Origin: Verrucomicrobiaceae bacterium UBA2429
GTDB lineage: Bacteria; Verrucomicrobiota; Verrucomicrobiia; Verrucomicrobiales; Verrucomicrobiaceae
DNA length: 64,000 nt
NCBI GenBank assembly: GCA_002343505.1
Contig: DDQZ01000110.1
Location: 76,610 to 140,609, forward strand
Reading direction: 5' to 3'
Shown here: in pieces, positions 46,648 through 56,424 of the stretch
How the letters are laid out: the number at the start of each line of letters is the position of its first letter
Position numbering within the stretch: position 1 is the first letter of the stretch
The notes under the pieces: model-generated
Told to the model about the DNA's origin: nothing
Database searches by the model: none
The model's input: the letters and a program-made list of their open reading frames with translations, nothing else
Program-made: the position numbers and the translations under genes

Positions 46648-48687
46648 TCACGGGTGACTCTTGGTAGCAGATAAAAATCCCTTTGCTGACTCGCTATCGC
46701 TGAGCCTCGTGACATCCTCATCGAGCAGAAAACCCTCCGCCTGGAGCTTCTTCGCTGCCTCGGTGAGGCGCGAGAGATACTCCGCAGGCGTCGGATAGCG
46801 TTCTTCGAGGGAGGGACGCGGGTCGCCGGTCTTTTCGCGTTCGGCTTGGGTTTTGGCGAAGGGGATGAACATGCCATCAAGCGGCGAGAGCATCGTTTCG
46901 GCACCGGCTTGAGGGGAGCGGAGGTTCCAGCCGGTGTAGGTGCCGAGGGGCACGGCGACTTCGGGGAGCACGATGCCGCTGGTTTCATTGCCGTCGGCAT
47001 TCACGGCGGGCAGGAGTGTCTGGAAGGGCTTTCCGGGCTTCGGCGGGATGATGTCGGCGATGCCTTCGCGGTGGAAGCGTGGGCCGAAATCGAGTCGCGG
47101 AGGCTGATAGGCATGTGTGGGCAAGTTGATACCTGGAATCTTCGGAAACTGCGTTTTCCATTCGTCGAAGGTCACGAGCGTTTGATCAGCGAGATGCGGA
47201 TGACGGCTCGGCGGCGGTGTTTGGCCGTTTTTCACCCATTTGACGAGGTGCATGAGCATCGCACGCAGCACGGGACCGCGATCATCGAGCGTGTTGCGCG
47301 GCTGCTGGCAGATGCCGGGCGTGCCGTCGCTCTTGCCGAGATGCTGCGCCCCGGCCACGAGATACACACGCACGTCGTCGGGCAAGGTGAGGTCGGTTTG
47401 GCCCTCCACATCGGTGTGCAGCAGCGAGGCGGCGCGGCTCCAGTATTCGGTGGAGGTTTGCGTGAAGATCATGCGCGGCGTGTGGCCGGATTTCCGCGAA
47501 CGGGCGAGCGAGTCGCCTGATTCACCCGTGACGGGATCGGTTTGCGGAAGCGGGGCGAGCGGGAAGAACTCGCTGCCGGACAGATGGCCCTCGTGCTGCG
47601 TGCCATACTCCGTGCTCATGCGGAAGCGATGGTTGAACATGCCTTTGCCGGAGCCTGCGACATGGATCAAAGCGCCATCGAAAACGATGCGGCCCTGTTC
47701 ATCGCCATTCAGGCCTTCATAGAGGAAGTGATGAATGACGCGACCCGACTGCGAGATGCCGAAGACGCAGGCTTTCTGCACCGCGCCAGCCAGCGGGTTC
47801 GTTTTGGCATCGCCGTGACGAAAGAACGCCACGCAGTCGCGCATCGCGGTGAGGCCGAGACCGGTCACGCGAGGTTCTTTGGCCGTGTAAACGAGGTCGT
47901 AGAGCCAGCCGGGTCGCAAACCGGCCTTCACATAGACGTGCGTGGCATCGGGAATGAGCCGCTCATTCTCCCAACGCCCAAACGCCCACTCCGCGCGCGG
48001 CACCCCGATGCCATCCGCGCCGCGATGCGGCTGCATCGTGAGCGTCGCGTCGGCATTGTCGAGACTCACGGATGGAAACGCCGCGCCGATGCCCCACGGG
48101 CTCCAGGAGAAGGCGCGGCTGAAGACTTTCTCCGTGCTCGTGATCTCCAGATGCGCTTGGCCGGTGATCGTCTTGCCGTTGTCTGTCGCGATGGGCAGAC
48201 CGCACAGCAGGCGCTGAGTGTCATCCGCCTGCACCTCCCCATTCCATCCGCACCACAGCACAGAGAAGCCGTGCTTCATGAGAAAGCCATGACCCGCTTG
48301 CGCCTCCGTCTTCGGATCGTTTGTGCGCTCGCCATCGTTGAAGGTCCACAGAGCGAGCATGTTGCCGCGATTGTTCACGTCGTAGAGCAGCACGCCGTTG
48401 CCCTTGGTCGCATCGACCGGCTTCAGCAGAAAAAAGTCCGTCCAGCTCTCGACCTTGCCACGGGCATTGCGCAGAGCCCGCTGGAGGTCGTGAATGCGTT
48501 CGTTGGCCTGGTTCGCCGGATCGGTCTCGATGAACATCCGGCCTTTGACACGCTCGTAGGCTCCTACAGCCCCGAAAGTCCTGCCATCGGCAAACGGCGA
48601 GCGCTCCGTGATCTCGATTCGCGCGATTTCCGCGCGCGCGCCGGAGCAAAGGAATGTCGCAAGCAGAAGGCGTGGAAGTGCTGTCAT
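46648..48687 (-). CDS. Secreted alpha/beta-hydrolase domain protein
   Basis: The 679-residue product has a signal sequence (MTALPRLLLATFLCSGARAE) and a pattern typical of the large alpha/beta-hydrolase domain proteins with RIEITERSPFADGRTFGAVG and YERVKGRMFIETDP near the start. The nucleophile elbow is probably FGISQSGRVIH near residue 312 (G-x-S-x-S-G). Later stretches include VYLVAGAQHLG, where the catalytic His may lie. It is probably an esterase of unknown substrate. It is the first gene of this minus-strand group and diverges from the SGNH gene. Confidence 0.85.
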   Translation of the reverse strand: MTALPRLLLATFLCSGARAEIARIEITERSPFADGRTFGAVGAYERVKGRMFIETDPANQANERIHDLQRALRNARGKVESWTDFFLLKPVDATKGNGVLLYDVNNRGNMLALWTFNDGERTNDPKTEAQAGHGFLMKHGFSVLWCGWNGEVQADDTQRLLCGLPIATDNGKTITGQAHLEITSTEKVFSRAFSWSPWGIGAAFPSVSLDNADATLTMQPHRGADGIGVPRAEWAFGRWENERLIPDATHVYVKAGLRPGWLYDLVYTAKEPRVTGLGLTAMRDCVAFFRHGDAKTNPLAGAVQKACVFGISQSGRVIHHFLYEGLNGDEQGRIVFDGALIHVAGSGKGMFNHRFRMSTEYGTQHEGHLSGSEFFPLAPLPQTDPVTGESGDSLARSRKSGHTPRMIFTQTSTEYWSRAASLLHTDVEGQTDLTLPDDVRVYLVAGAQHLGKSDGTPGICQQPRNTLDDRGPVLRAMLMHLVKWVKNGQTPPPSRHPHLADQTLVTFDEWKTQFPKIPGINLPTHAYQPPRLDFGPRFHREGIADIIPPKPGKPFQTLLPAVNADGNETSGIVLPEVAVPLGTYTGWNLRSPQAGAETMLSPLDGMFIPFAKTQAEREKTGDPRPSLEERYPTPAEYLSRLTEAAKKLQAEGFLLDEDVTRLSDSESAKGFLSATKSHP

Positions 48688-48805
48688 GGAGAAAGTGAAC
48701 GGCGGGAATCGGCGGGCTTTTGCCCCGGCGATGCTTGCGAACACACGGGTTGCCGTTCTTCCCTTCTGATTTATGGGATGGATTCCAGATCAAATCCGCA
48801 CTTCC

Positions 48806-49450
48806 ATGAAAACACTCCTCTGCTTCGGCGACTCGAACACCTGGGGCTTCCGCCCGGACAGCATCAATGCTCCGCATCCCGAGCGCCACGCGCTTGATGT
48901 TCGCTGGACGGGAGTGCTGGCGCGGGAGTTGGGACCGGAGTGGCGCGTCATCGAGGAGGGGCAGAACGGGCGCACCACCGTGCATGACGATCCGCTCAAT
49001 GTGGCGCGCAACGGCAAAACTTATCTGCCCGCCAGCTTGGAAAGCCACATGCCGGTTGACCTCGTCATCATGATGCTGGGCACGAACGACCTGAAGGCTC
49101 TCCACAACTTGCCGCCGGGCGAGATTGCCGCCGGTGCCGCCGTGCTGGCGCGCATGATCCTGGGCAGCGCCGCCGGACCGGGGCATCGCGCGCCGCGTCT
49201 GCTTCTGGTCAGCCCGCCGGCCATCGGGGATCTGACGCATTTGCCCGATCTGGCGGCGAAGATTCCCAACGGCATCGAGCGCAGCCGCGCCCTGCCGCGT
49301 TATTACGAGGCGGTGGCCGCCACCCTTGGCTGCGCGTACTTGAACAGCCAGGAAATCGTGCGGCCAAGCCTTTTGGACGGCATTCATCTGGATGCGGAAG
49401 ACCACGAAAAGCTCGGCCTCGCCATGGCCGCTGCGGTGCGGAAAATGTGA
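48806..49450 (+). CDS. SGNH/GDSL-family esterase
   Basis: The 214-residue product has all four SGNH blocks: GDSNTWG with the nucleophile S10, the glycine block in EEGQNGRTT, GTND in IMMLGTNDLK, and the Asp/His pair in DGIHLDAEDH. The length and sequence match the arylesterase/TesA-like acyl hydrolases that lack a signal sequence, so it should be cytoplasmic. The start (MKTLLCFGDS) puts block I at the N-terminus as usual. Its stop is 6 bases from that of the convergent exporter gene. Confidence 0.92.
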   Translation: MKTLLCFGDSNTWGFRPDSINAPHPERHALDVRWTGVLARELGPEWRVIEEGQNGRTTVHDDPLNVARNGKTYLPASLESHMPVDLVIMMLGTNDLKALHNLPPGEIAAGAAVLARMILGSAAGPGHRAPRLLLVSPPAIGDLTHLPDLAAKIPNGIERSRALPRYYEAVAATLGCAYLNSQEIVRPSLLDGIHLDAEDHEKLGLAMAAAVRKM

Positions 49451-49456
49451 GGGGTG

Positions 49457-51886
49457 TCATTTCGCGCTGGACGACTCTGCAAGCCCCGATGCGGCGCCGC
49501 TTTTCACCAGCCAGGCGCGCCAGTGCGGCATGAGCCAGAGCACAATAAGCAGCACCCAGAGCACGCCCGCGCAGCATGCCAAGCCCAGGGCGGAAAGGCC
49601 GCGGTTGTTGGCAAAGACGAGGCTGGAGAAACCGATGACGGTGGTCATGCCCGCGAAGAAGACGGCCCGCCCCGTGGTGGCGCGCACGAGGCGGATGTCA
49701 TTGCCCGTGCGCCGCAGCGCCAGCAGGATGTGGATGCTGTAGTCAATGCCGGTGCCCAGCAGCAGCGGGATGGCGGCCAGGCTGGCAAGGTTCCATGACT
49801 GGCCGAGCAGGCTCATGGTGGCCATCAGCGCCGCCACGCCCGCGCACAGGGAGAGCACGGAGAGCAGCACATCCCGCAGATTGCGGAAGACGATGAAGAG
49901 CGTGACGAGCAGAAGAAGGACGACCGGCGGCAGCAGCACCGCGAGGTCCGCCTGGGCAAGCCGCGAAAGCGTGGTGCTGAGCATCTCCCACCCAGCGACG
50001 AAGCTGCCCTCCTGCGGCAGCAGATGCACGCGCAGCTCCTCCAGCTTGGAGCGGTCCGGGTGGCCCGGCATTCCCGGCACGCTCACGGAGGCCATGAGAA
50101 TGCCGCCGCCTTCGGGCAGGCCATTCACGCCGTCCGCGGCGGAGAGGATGCGCCCCAGCACAGGGGCGGCGGCACTGCTGGCGGGCATTTGAGGCCATGC
50201 GGAGACCTTTTCCCAGACCGCGCAAAGTCCGCGCAGCAAACCCAGCGCGGCATCGGCAAAGCCCGCCTCGCCGATGACAGCCTCCAGGCGCGCGCGCTCA
50301 TGGATGAGCCACTCGATGGCGGCCTGGTTCGCGCGCTGCGCCCCGGCGTCGAAGACCAGCGGCAGCGGCACGGCCTGGCGCACGAGGATGCCTTTTTGCA
50401 CGGCGTCTTTCAGGCGCGCCTCCAGCGCCACAGCGCGCGCCTTCATCTCGGTCATGGGGCCGGTGAGCAGCACGGGCACGCTGGCCTCCGCCGAGCGGCC
50501 CAGTCTTTCCTGCACCCATTGAAAAGCCGCCATCGCCTCGCTGTTGCGCGGGCGCAGGGCATCCACCTTGCGCTCCATCTCAGGCGCGCCCAGCAGGGCC
50601 AGCACGCCGCCCACGCCGACCACGAGAAGCCCGGTGGCCGCAGCGGCAAGGCGGTGACTCACCAGGCCGCTGTACGGGGCTTGAATGATCCGGTCCTGCG
50701 GCACCGGGGAGCCCGCGCAGATCACTGGCATGAGACCGATCATGACCACCAGACCGGAGAGAACGCCCAGCGCCACCAGCAGCCCCATCTCCGCCATGCC
50801 CGGCATGCTGCAAAGTGTGAGCCCGAGAAAAACGGCCGCCGTGGTGGCCGCGCCCGCCAGGATGCCCGGCGCGGCCAACCGGCGCAGCGGCCCGGCGGGC
50901 AGCTGCGGATGCTGCCGCGCCTCCTGGAGGATGAGCACCGCGTAGTCCACGATGATGCCCATGACGATGGCGGCAAAGCCCAGGCTCATCATGGAAAGCC
51001 GGCCCACCAGCAGCCCGCCGATGCCGATGGCCGTGACCATGCTCAGCGCCAGCAGGAGCTGGATCCACAGCAGCAGCTTCAAGCGGCGGAACATCAGCCA
51101 GAACAGCAGCCCGATGAGCCCCGCCGTGAGACCCATGGTGCCGGACATGTCCTCCTCGATGCCCATGCCCACCTCGGATTGAAACGCCGGCTCGCCCGTG
51201 AGGCGCACGGCGCATTCCTCAAAGCCCTCCTCCCCCTTCCATGCGGCGACGATCTCCCGGACACGTTGCAGCCACTTGTCCGCGTCCTTGTAATTGCCCA
51301 CCTCGGCCATCGGCGTCACCAGCAGCAGCCGGAAGCGCCCGTCCTCCGAGGCCAGGCCGAAGGAGGAGTCGCCCATGGACTGGAGGTCATCGAGCGAAAG
51401 CGCGTCCATGAGCCCCAGCGGATCATACGAGGCGCGCTGCACCTTCTCCGCGTCCAGGGAATGGCCGACGGTGTGGAAAGACTTCGCCACCTGCGCCTTC
51501 GCGCCATCGCCTTCGAGGCGAGCACGCAGCTTTCCCCACTCGGCAGGCTCGGCGTTTTGCAGCATCCAGGCCAGCAGCGCCGAGCCCGTCTCCGCCTGCT
51601 CCTCCACGGGCCGCGCCCAGCGCACCTCGGAGGCCAGCGCGGATTCTTTTTCGAGGCGTCTGCCCAGGGAGTTGGCGGCTTCTTCGGCGAGGATGTCATC
51701 CTCCGCCTCCAGGCCGATGACCAGATTCGAGCCGCCGGTGAAGCCCGCGCGCAGCAGCTTCACCGCGCGCACCTCGGGCACATCCGCCGGCAGCGTGGCC
51801 AGGATGTCTGTCTCAAAGCGCAGCCTCAGCCAGCCCAGGATGACCAGGGGAATGAGCAGGGCGGAAATGAGCCAGGGGGATTTCAT
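49457..51886 (-). CDS. MMPL/RND-superfamily exporter
   Basis: The 809-residue membrane protein has the two-fold MMPL layout: an N-terminal helix (WLISALLIPLVILGWL), a large periplasmic loop to about residue 230, a helix bundle with GLTAGLIGLLFWLMFRRLKL and GFAAIVMGIIVDYAVLIL, a second loop, and a second bundle with LGTGIDYSIHILLALRR near the C-terminus. The GxxxDY (IVDYA, GIDYS) motifs are the proton-relay features of this group. It resembles HpnN-like lipid exporters. No lipid-synthesis genes are beside it, so the substrate is unknown. Confidence 0.92.
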   Translation of the reverse strand: MKSPWLISALLIPLVILGWLRLRFETDILATLPADVPEVRAVKLLRAGFTGGSNLVIGLEAEDDILAEEAANSLGRRLEKESALASEVRWARPVEEQAETGSALLAWMLQNAEPAEWGKLRARLEGDGAKAQVAKSFHTVGHSLDAEKVQRASYDPLGLMDALSLDDLQSMGDSSFGLASEDGRFRLLLVTPMAEVGNYKDADKWLQRVREIVAAWKGEEGFEECAVRLTGEPAFQSEVGMGIEEDMSGTMGLTAGLIGLLFWLMFRRLKLLLWIQLLLALSMVTAIGIGGLLVGRLSMMSLGFAAIVMGIIVDYAVLILQEARQHPQLPAGPLRRLAAPGILAGAATTAAVFLGLTLCSMPGMAEMGLLVALGVLSGLVVMIGLMPVICAGSPVPQDRIIQAPYSGLVSHRLAAAATGLLVVGVGGVLALLGAPEMERKVDALRPRNSEAMAAFQWVQERLGRSAEASVPVLLTGPMTEMKARAVALEARLKDAVQKGILVRQAVPLPLVFDAGAQRANQAAIEWLIHERARLEAVIGEAGFADAALGLLRGLCAVWEKVSAWPQMPASSAAAPVLGRILSAADGVNGLPEGGGILMASVSVPGMPGHPDRSKLEELRVHLLPQEGSFVAGWEMLSTTLSRLAQADLAVLLPPVVLLLLVTLFIVFRNLRDVLLSVLSLCAGVAALMATMSLLGQSWNLASLAAIPLLLGTGIDYSIHILLALRRTGNDIRLVRATTGRAVFFAGMTTVIGFSSLVFANNRGLSALGLACCAGVLWVLLIVLWLMPHWRAWLVKSGAASGLAESSSAK

Positions 51887-51900
51887 GGGCGGATTTTAAA

Positions 51901-51993
51901 ACCACGAATGGAAACAAATGGACACGAATGACCGGAGCATGATGAAGCTGCCACCCGGCATCCCATTCGTGTCTGTTCGTGTCAATTCGTGGT
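51901..51993. repeat. Inverted pair of ACACGAATGG-type repeats
   Basis: The 30-base left arm at 51901-51930 and the right arm at 51964-51993 are inverted copies matching at about 25 of 30 positions, with a 33-base spacer. Each arm is itself made of three ten-base units like ACACGAATGG. It lies between the mur gene end and the exporter start, so it may form a hairpin in the transcript. This repeat family is common in Verrucomicrobiota and Planctomycetota. Confidence 0.8.
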
Positions 51994-52029
51994 TCTCCAT
52001 GCTTGATGCATTCCGGCGGTTCGGCTCTG

Positions 52030-54360
52030 TCAAAGCGGCAGCGGGTGGTCCTCGCCGATGACCTTCACCTCCATCTCCAGGCTCACGCCGCGCTCGCGCT
52101 GGGCGGTCTCCTGGATCTCGGCCACGAGGTCGAGCACCTCGCGCGCGGTGGCGCCGCCGGTGTTGACGATGAAGTTCCCATGCACGGGTGACACCACCGC
52201 CCTGCCCACGCCCCGGCCTTTGAGTCCGAGATCATCCACCAGCTTGCCCGCGCCGCAGAGTTCGGGGTTTTTAAAGACACAACCCGCGCTGGCGCCCACC
52301 GGCTGGGTGGTGCGGCGCTTCTGGTGGGAGGCGGCCAGTTTCTCATCTATCTCCTCACGCGGTGCGGGCGCGCCCTTCAGCACGGCGGAGACGATGTAGC
52401 GCTCCTCGAACTCCGGCACGCTGCGGTAGTGATGCGTGATCTCCGCCAGCGGCTTCTCCCGCAGCGCGCCATCCACATCTAGGAAGCGCACGCTGACGAT
52501 TTGATCAAAGGTCTCCGTGCCCATGGCGCCCGCGTTCATGCGGATGGCGCCGCCCAGATTGCCCGGCACGCCCTCCATCCACTCAAAGCCGCCCAGCCCC
52601 GCGTTCCGCGCCGTGCTGGCGATCTTTTTCAAGCGCGCCCCCGCACCGGCGATGAGCGTCTCGCCCTCGACGCGCACTTCCTCGAACTCCCCCTTGGCGG
52701 GATGGATCACCGCGCCGCGAATGCCGCCGTCTTTGACCAGCAGGTTCGACCCGCGCCCGATGACGCGGATGGGCACGCTGGCCGAGCGCAGGTAACGCAC
52801 CACTTCCGCAAAGCCCCCGATCGTGCGCGGCTCCACCCAGTACTGCGCCGGCCCGCCGATGAGGTAGGTTGTGTGCCGGTTCATCGGCTCATACAGCCGC
52901 GCCGCGCCGCCGCCATGCGCCTCCAGCAGCTCCCACAGCTTCTCCAGCACGGGCAGGTCGCGCGCGATGCAGCGGCCCACCTCATGCACATTGCCCGCGC
53001 CGAGCGTGATGAGCAGGTCGCCGGGGCGCAGCGCGTTGCCCGCCTTGTCCCGAGCCTGGAGCAAGGCCGGTGTGCTGTGGCAGACGGGCGTCTTCACACC
53101 GCCCGCGGCCGCCTTGTGCGCCTCCACCGCCTCGACAATGGTGCCGCCGCTGACTCCTGGCAGCGGCTTCTCACTCGCCGCATAGACATCGGTGACAAAA
53201 AGCTCGTCCACATCGTCAAAGCTGGCGCCGAACTCCTTCTTCAAAAGCTGCGTGCGGCTGAAGCGGTGCGGCTGGAAGAGGCACACGATGCGCCCCGGCC
53301 TCAGCCCGCGCGCCGTGGCGAGTGTGGCGGCGATCTCGCTCGGGTGGTGCCCGTAATCATCCACCACGGTGAAGCGTGCGCCGCTGTGGCGAATCTCGAA
53401 ACGCCGCCGAGCGCCGCGGAAGCTTTTCAACGCGTGGCGGATGCCCTCAAAGGGCACGCCCAGCCGTGTGGCGAGCGCGATGGCCGCCAGCGCGTTCGAC
53501 ACATTGTGCCTGCCGGGGATGCCGAGCGTGGCCTCGCCGAGCCGCTCGTTTTTTTGCCAGACGATGAAGTCCGTGTGGTCCGGCTTCATCTCCACGATCT
53601 CCGCCGAGAAATCCATCTCCCGGCTCCAGCCATAACCCACCGCGTTTTCCGCCGCGCCGCACACCTCGCGCGCCACGGGGTCCTCCGCGCAATACACCTT
53701 CCAGCCCGGCGTCTGCGCCAGCAGTTGGCGGAAGACCGCCTTGATGGCCTCGATGCCGTCGTAGAAGTCGAGATGCTCGGCCTCGATGTTCAGGATGATG
53801 GCGTGCTGCGGGTGGAAGTGGACCAGCGTGCCGTCACTCTCATCCCCCTCCGCCACAAAAAGCTCCCCGCCCGTGTCCCAGTGCGCGTTCGAGCCCAGGA
53901 TGGGGATCTCCGCGCCCACATAATGACTCGGCTTCAGCCCGCCCTGGCGCAGCACATGCGCCGTCAGCGCCGAGGTGGTCGTCTTGCCATGCGTGCCGCC
54001 GACGATGACGCCCTTCTTGTTCGCCATCACCGCCGCCAGAGCCTCCGCGCGGCGCACCAGGGGGATGCCCTGCTTGTAGGCCGCCTCATAGGCCACATTC
54101 CCCGGCTTGATGGCGCTGGAGTAGATGACCATGTCGCACTCCGCCACCTCCTGCTCCGAGTGCGGGGAGAAAAATTGCAGCCCCAGCTTTTGCAGGCGCG
54201 CCGTCTCCAGTGTCGTCACCTTGTCCGAGCCGCTGACCTTGTGCCCCAGCGCCAGCAGCAGGGAGGCCAGCCCGCTCATGCCCGAGCCGGCCACGCCGAT
54301 GAGGTTGATGCGCATGGGATGGCGGCTTTCCCGCAGGAGACTGAGAACGGCGTGGGTCAT
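52030..54360 (-). CDS. murC-murB: Bifunctional UDP-N-acetylmuramate-alanine ligase / UDP-N-acetylenolpyruvoylglucosamine reductase
   Basis: The 776-residue product fuses two enzymes of peptidoglycan precursor synthesis. Residues 1-480 are MurC: GVAGSGMSGLASLLLALGH, the ATP loop GTHGKTTT at 122-129, EGDESDG, and GRHNVSNALAAIALA. Residues from about 493 are MurB: GRGSNLLV for FAD binding, GVPGNLGGAIRMNAGAMG, and the catalytic serine in ASAGCVFKNP. The MurB half lacks the extra loop of the E. coli enzyme and is of the type II kind. The order of the reactions (MurB then MurC) is the reverse of the domain order. A second possible start is 54315 (MRINLIGVAGSGM). Confidence 0.96.
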   Translation of the reverse strand: MTHAVLSLLRESRHPMRINLIGVAGSGMSGLASLLLALGHKVSGSDKVTTLETARLQKLGLQFFSPHSEQEVAECDMVIYSSAIKPGNVAYEAAYKQGIPLVRRAEALAAVMANKKGVIVGGTHGKTTTSALTAHVLRQGGLKPSHYVGAEIPILGSNAHWDTGGELFVAEGDESDGTLVHFHPQHAIILNIEAEHLDFYDGIEAIKAVFRQLLAQTPGWKVYCAEDPVAREVCGAAENAVGYGWSREMDFSAEIVEMKPDHTDFIVWQKNERLGEATLGIPGRHNVSNALAAIALATRLGVPFEGIRHALKSFRGARRRFEIRHSGARFTVVDDYGHHPSEIAATLATARGLRPGRIVCLFQPHRFSRTQLLKKEFGASFDDVDELFVTDVYAASEKPLPGVSGGTIVEAVEAHKAAAGGVKTPVCHSTPALLQARDKAGNALRPGDLLITLGAGNVHEVGRCIARDLPVLEKLWELLEAHGGGAARLYEPMNRHTTYLIGGPAQYWVEPRTIGGFAEVVRYLRSASVPIRVIGRGSNLLVKDGGIRGAVIHPAKGEFEEVRVEGETLIAGAGARLKKIASTARNAGLGGFEWMEGVPGNLGGAIRMNAGAMGTETFDQIVSVRFLDVDGALREKPLAEITHHYRSVPEFEERYIVSAVLKGAPAPREEIDEKLAASHQKRRTTQPVGASAGCVFKNPELCGAGKLVDDLGLKGRGVGRAVVSPVHGNFIVNTGGATAREVLDLVAEIQETAQRERGVSLEMEVKVIGEDHPLPL

Positions 54361-54450
54361 GAAGCCGCAGACTCAAGCACAGCTTTCCACGAATGCCACG
54401 CATGAGGATGTGGAGGCGGCGATTTCGAAGACCGGAAGCAAGGTTGTAGG

Positions 54451-56292
54451 TCAGCGCGGAGGGAAACACAGGTCCCATGCCCTGGCGAACTCGGGGATTG
54501 AGCGCAACGCCTCATTTGCCGCACTCAGGATGTCTGGATTGGCAAAGAGCCAGCCCTCGGTAAATAGCGCGAGATTCCAACTGCCCTTCATCCAGTTCAC
54601 GGTTTCACGCCCGGTCACAGGGTCAATCTCCACGGAGTCGGCGGAGTTCAGCGGCGTGAGCCAACCGCGCGCTTCCAGGCTCTCCACCATGCGCGCCGCA
54701 TCCTCCGGAGCCAGTGCCGCCACCATGCCGCAGTAATGCGGAGTCACGACGCTCCCGCCGCCGTCACGCGTGCCATCGAGCCTGCCGCCGATGCCGTAGG
54801 CCATGTAGTTCTGCCCGTCGGGTGTCTCCGCCGCGCTCAGGCCGAAGAGGTGCGCGTCAGCAAGACGGGCGTTGGCGCGCGCAGTTTGGCGGTGCCAGCC
54901 TGTTTGCGCGCGGATCTCCTCCAGCCTCAGGCGGCGCCAGTCGTTGCCATGACAGTCCACGGCGGCAAAGGGCAGGGGATAGGCCGCGTGCATGTTGAAG
55001 CCGGAACCGTCGTCGGTTGGCGGGGGCAGCATTTCCGCCGGAGGCCCGCCGCCGGCAAGCGCGGCCAGGTTCACTCCGAGGGTTTCGACGCCGAAACCCT
55101 GCCAGCGGTGGGGGATGATTTTTCCATCGCGGTCGTAGCCGTGAAGGTAAAAGCCCCTGTCATGCAGCTTGTGCCAGTTGATGCCCCGCAGCATCTCCAT
55201 CAATTGCGGAAGCCGCCGCTGGGTGTCGCCTGTCAGTGCAAGGGCCAGCGCAAGGTCGGCCACGGCGTAGGCGGTGTCTCCGCTGGACCATTCGCTTCCT
55301 TCGTGGCGTGCCGTGCCGCCGTTGCGGGTGAAATGCGGCCAGAGGCGGTTGGAGGGCTGCGGACCTCGCGGCACCACATCAAGCAGCGTGGCGGCGATTT
55401 TTTCGATGGCGGCTTTACCCGCCGTTTCGTCCACGATGCCTTCCCGCGCTGCGAGTGCGATGATTTTCGCCAGCTTGGCTGTGGCAGTCAGGTTTTCATA
55501 GATCCCCGCCGGGAAACTGCCGCGGTCCTGAGCCATGCCGCTGCTGGAGTCCCAGTTCGCCAGCAGTGCTCCGAGGCCCAGCAGAGCGGCGCGGCGCGGC
55601 AGCGGTGTCTCTCCAAGCGCCACCTCCCACTCAATGGCGCCAATCTCGGCCTCGTCGCCGGCCGCCGCATTATCGAGCATCACGATCAATGCGCCGGCCG
55701 GGCCGGTCATGGCATCCACAGGAAAGCTCAATTTTTTGGGATGCGGACCGTTTAGCAAAGTGGCGCGATCCGCAGCAAAGGCCTGCACAGGCACCTGCGC
55801 GCCGTTTTTGTCCCAGCCTTTGAGTTCCAGCCGAAGATGCAGGTCCGCGCGCCCGGCGGGTGAGCGCGCCCCTGCCAGTTCAACCCGGATGGATTTCAAG
55901 CGCGGCTGGAATTCTTTGAGGATCATGGGGTGCCACAACGCGTTTGGGTTCACCATTACCTGGTCCTCCACGGCGCGCGTGACGGCGTTGATGAAGCCGC
56001 CGTAAGCCCACTCTCCCTTGCTGGCGCGGACACTGACGCGCCAGGCCGCCTCTCCGGCGCGTGTGACCGCCACCTCATCCGTGCCGCCGAACAGGCCGCG
56101 TCCGCCGCCGGTGGCATTCGCATAATACTCCACGGGCGAACGCGGATCATGGACCAGGCAAAAATATGTCCGCTCCCTGGCGGATGCCAGCGGCATGGCA
56201 AGCGCAAGGGCCGCCCATGGCAGGCACCGCCACACTCCGGCGGTGAGTGACGGATGACTGGCACGCGGTTGAATGGAAGCGGCGCGGAACAT
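54451..56292 (-). CDS. Secreted protein, possibly an (alpha/alpha) barrel enzyme, unknown substrate
   Basis: The 613-residue product has a signal sequence ending PLASARE. Residues 40-240 look like a beta-sandwich, and the rest is helical with stretches such as EWSSGDTAYAVADLALALAL, HRWQGFGVETLGVNLAALAG and NWMKGSWNLALFTEGWLFA. This is the style of (alpha/alpha)6-barrel glycoside hydrolases or lyases such as glucoamylase-like proteins. No catalytic residues could be assigned with confidence. It lies upstream of the mur gene with a 90-base gap, which gives no clue to substrate. Confidence 0.7.
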   Translation of the reverse strand: MFRAASIQPRASHPSLTAGVWRCLPWAALALAMPLASARERTYFCLVHDPRSPVEYYANATGGGRGLFGGTDEVAVTRAGEAAWRVSVRASKGEWAYGGFINAVTRAVEDQVMVNPNALWHPMILKEFQPRLKSIRVELAGARSPAGRADLHLRLELKGWDKNGAQVPVQAFAADRATLLNGPHPKKLSFPVDAMTGPAGALIVMLDNAAAGDEAEIGAIEWEVALGETPLPRRAALLGLGALLANWDSSSGMAQDRGSFPAGIYENLTATAKLAKIIALAAREGIVDETAGKAAIEKIAATLLDVVPRGPQPSNRLWPHFTRNGGTARHEGSEWSSGDTAYAVADLALALALTGDTQRRLPQLMEMLRGINWHKLHDRGFYLHGYDRDGKIIPHRWQGFGVETLGVNLAALAGGGPPAEMLPPPTDDGSGFNMHAAYPLPFAAVDCHGNDWRRLRLEEIRAQTGWHRQTARANARLADAHLFGLSAAETPDGQNYMAYGIGGRLDGTRDGGGSVVTPHYCGMVAALAPEDAARMVESLEARGWLTPLNSADSVEIDPVTGRETVNWMKGSWNLALFTEGWLFANPDILSAANEALRSIPEFARAWDLCFPPR

Positions 56293-56424
56293 GAAGCCGC
56301 CGAGTCAAGCACATGAACGCGCGCCTGCCACCCATGTTTCCCGCGCATGCCGGAGGGGTGGGCGCGGGCGATGAAGGCTGCACCGGGCTTGCATGACAGC
56401 GCGCGGGGCGTCATGGATGGCGGC

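Noticed and set aside
50024..51931. 635-codon plus-strand frame rich in His/Gln/Arg
   Set aside because: Antisense shadow of the MMPL exporter; no domain and no membrane segments.
52501..54405. 634-codon plus-strand frame
   Set aside because: Antisense to the MurC-MurB fusion.
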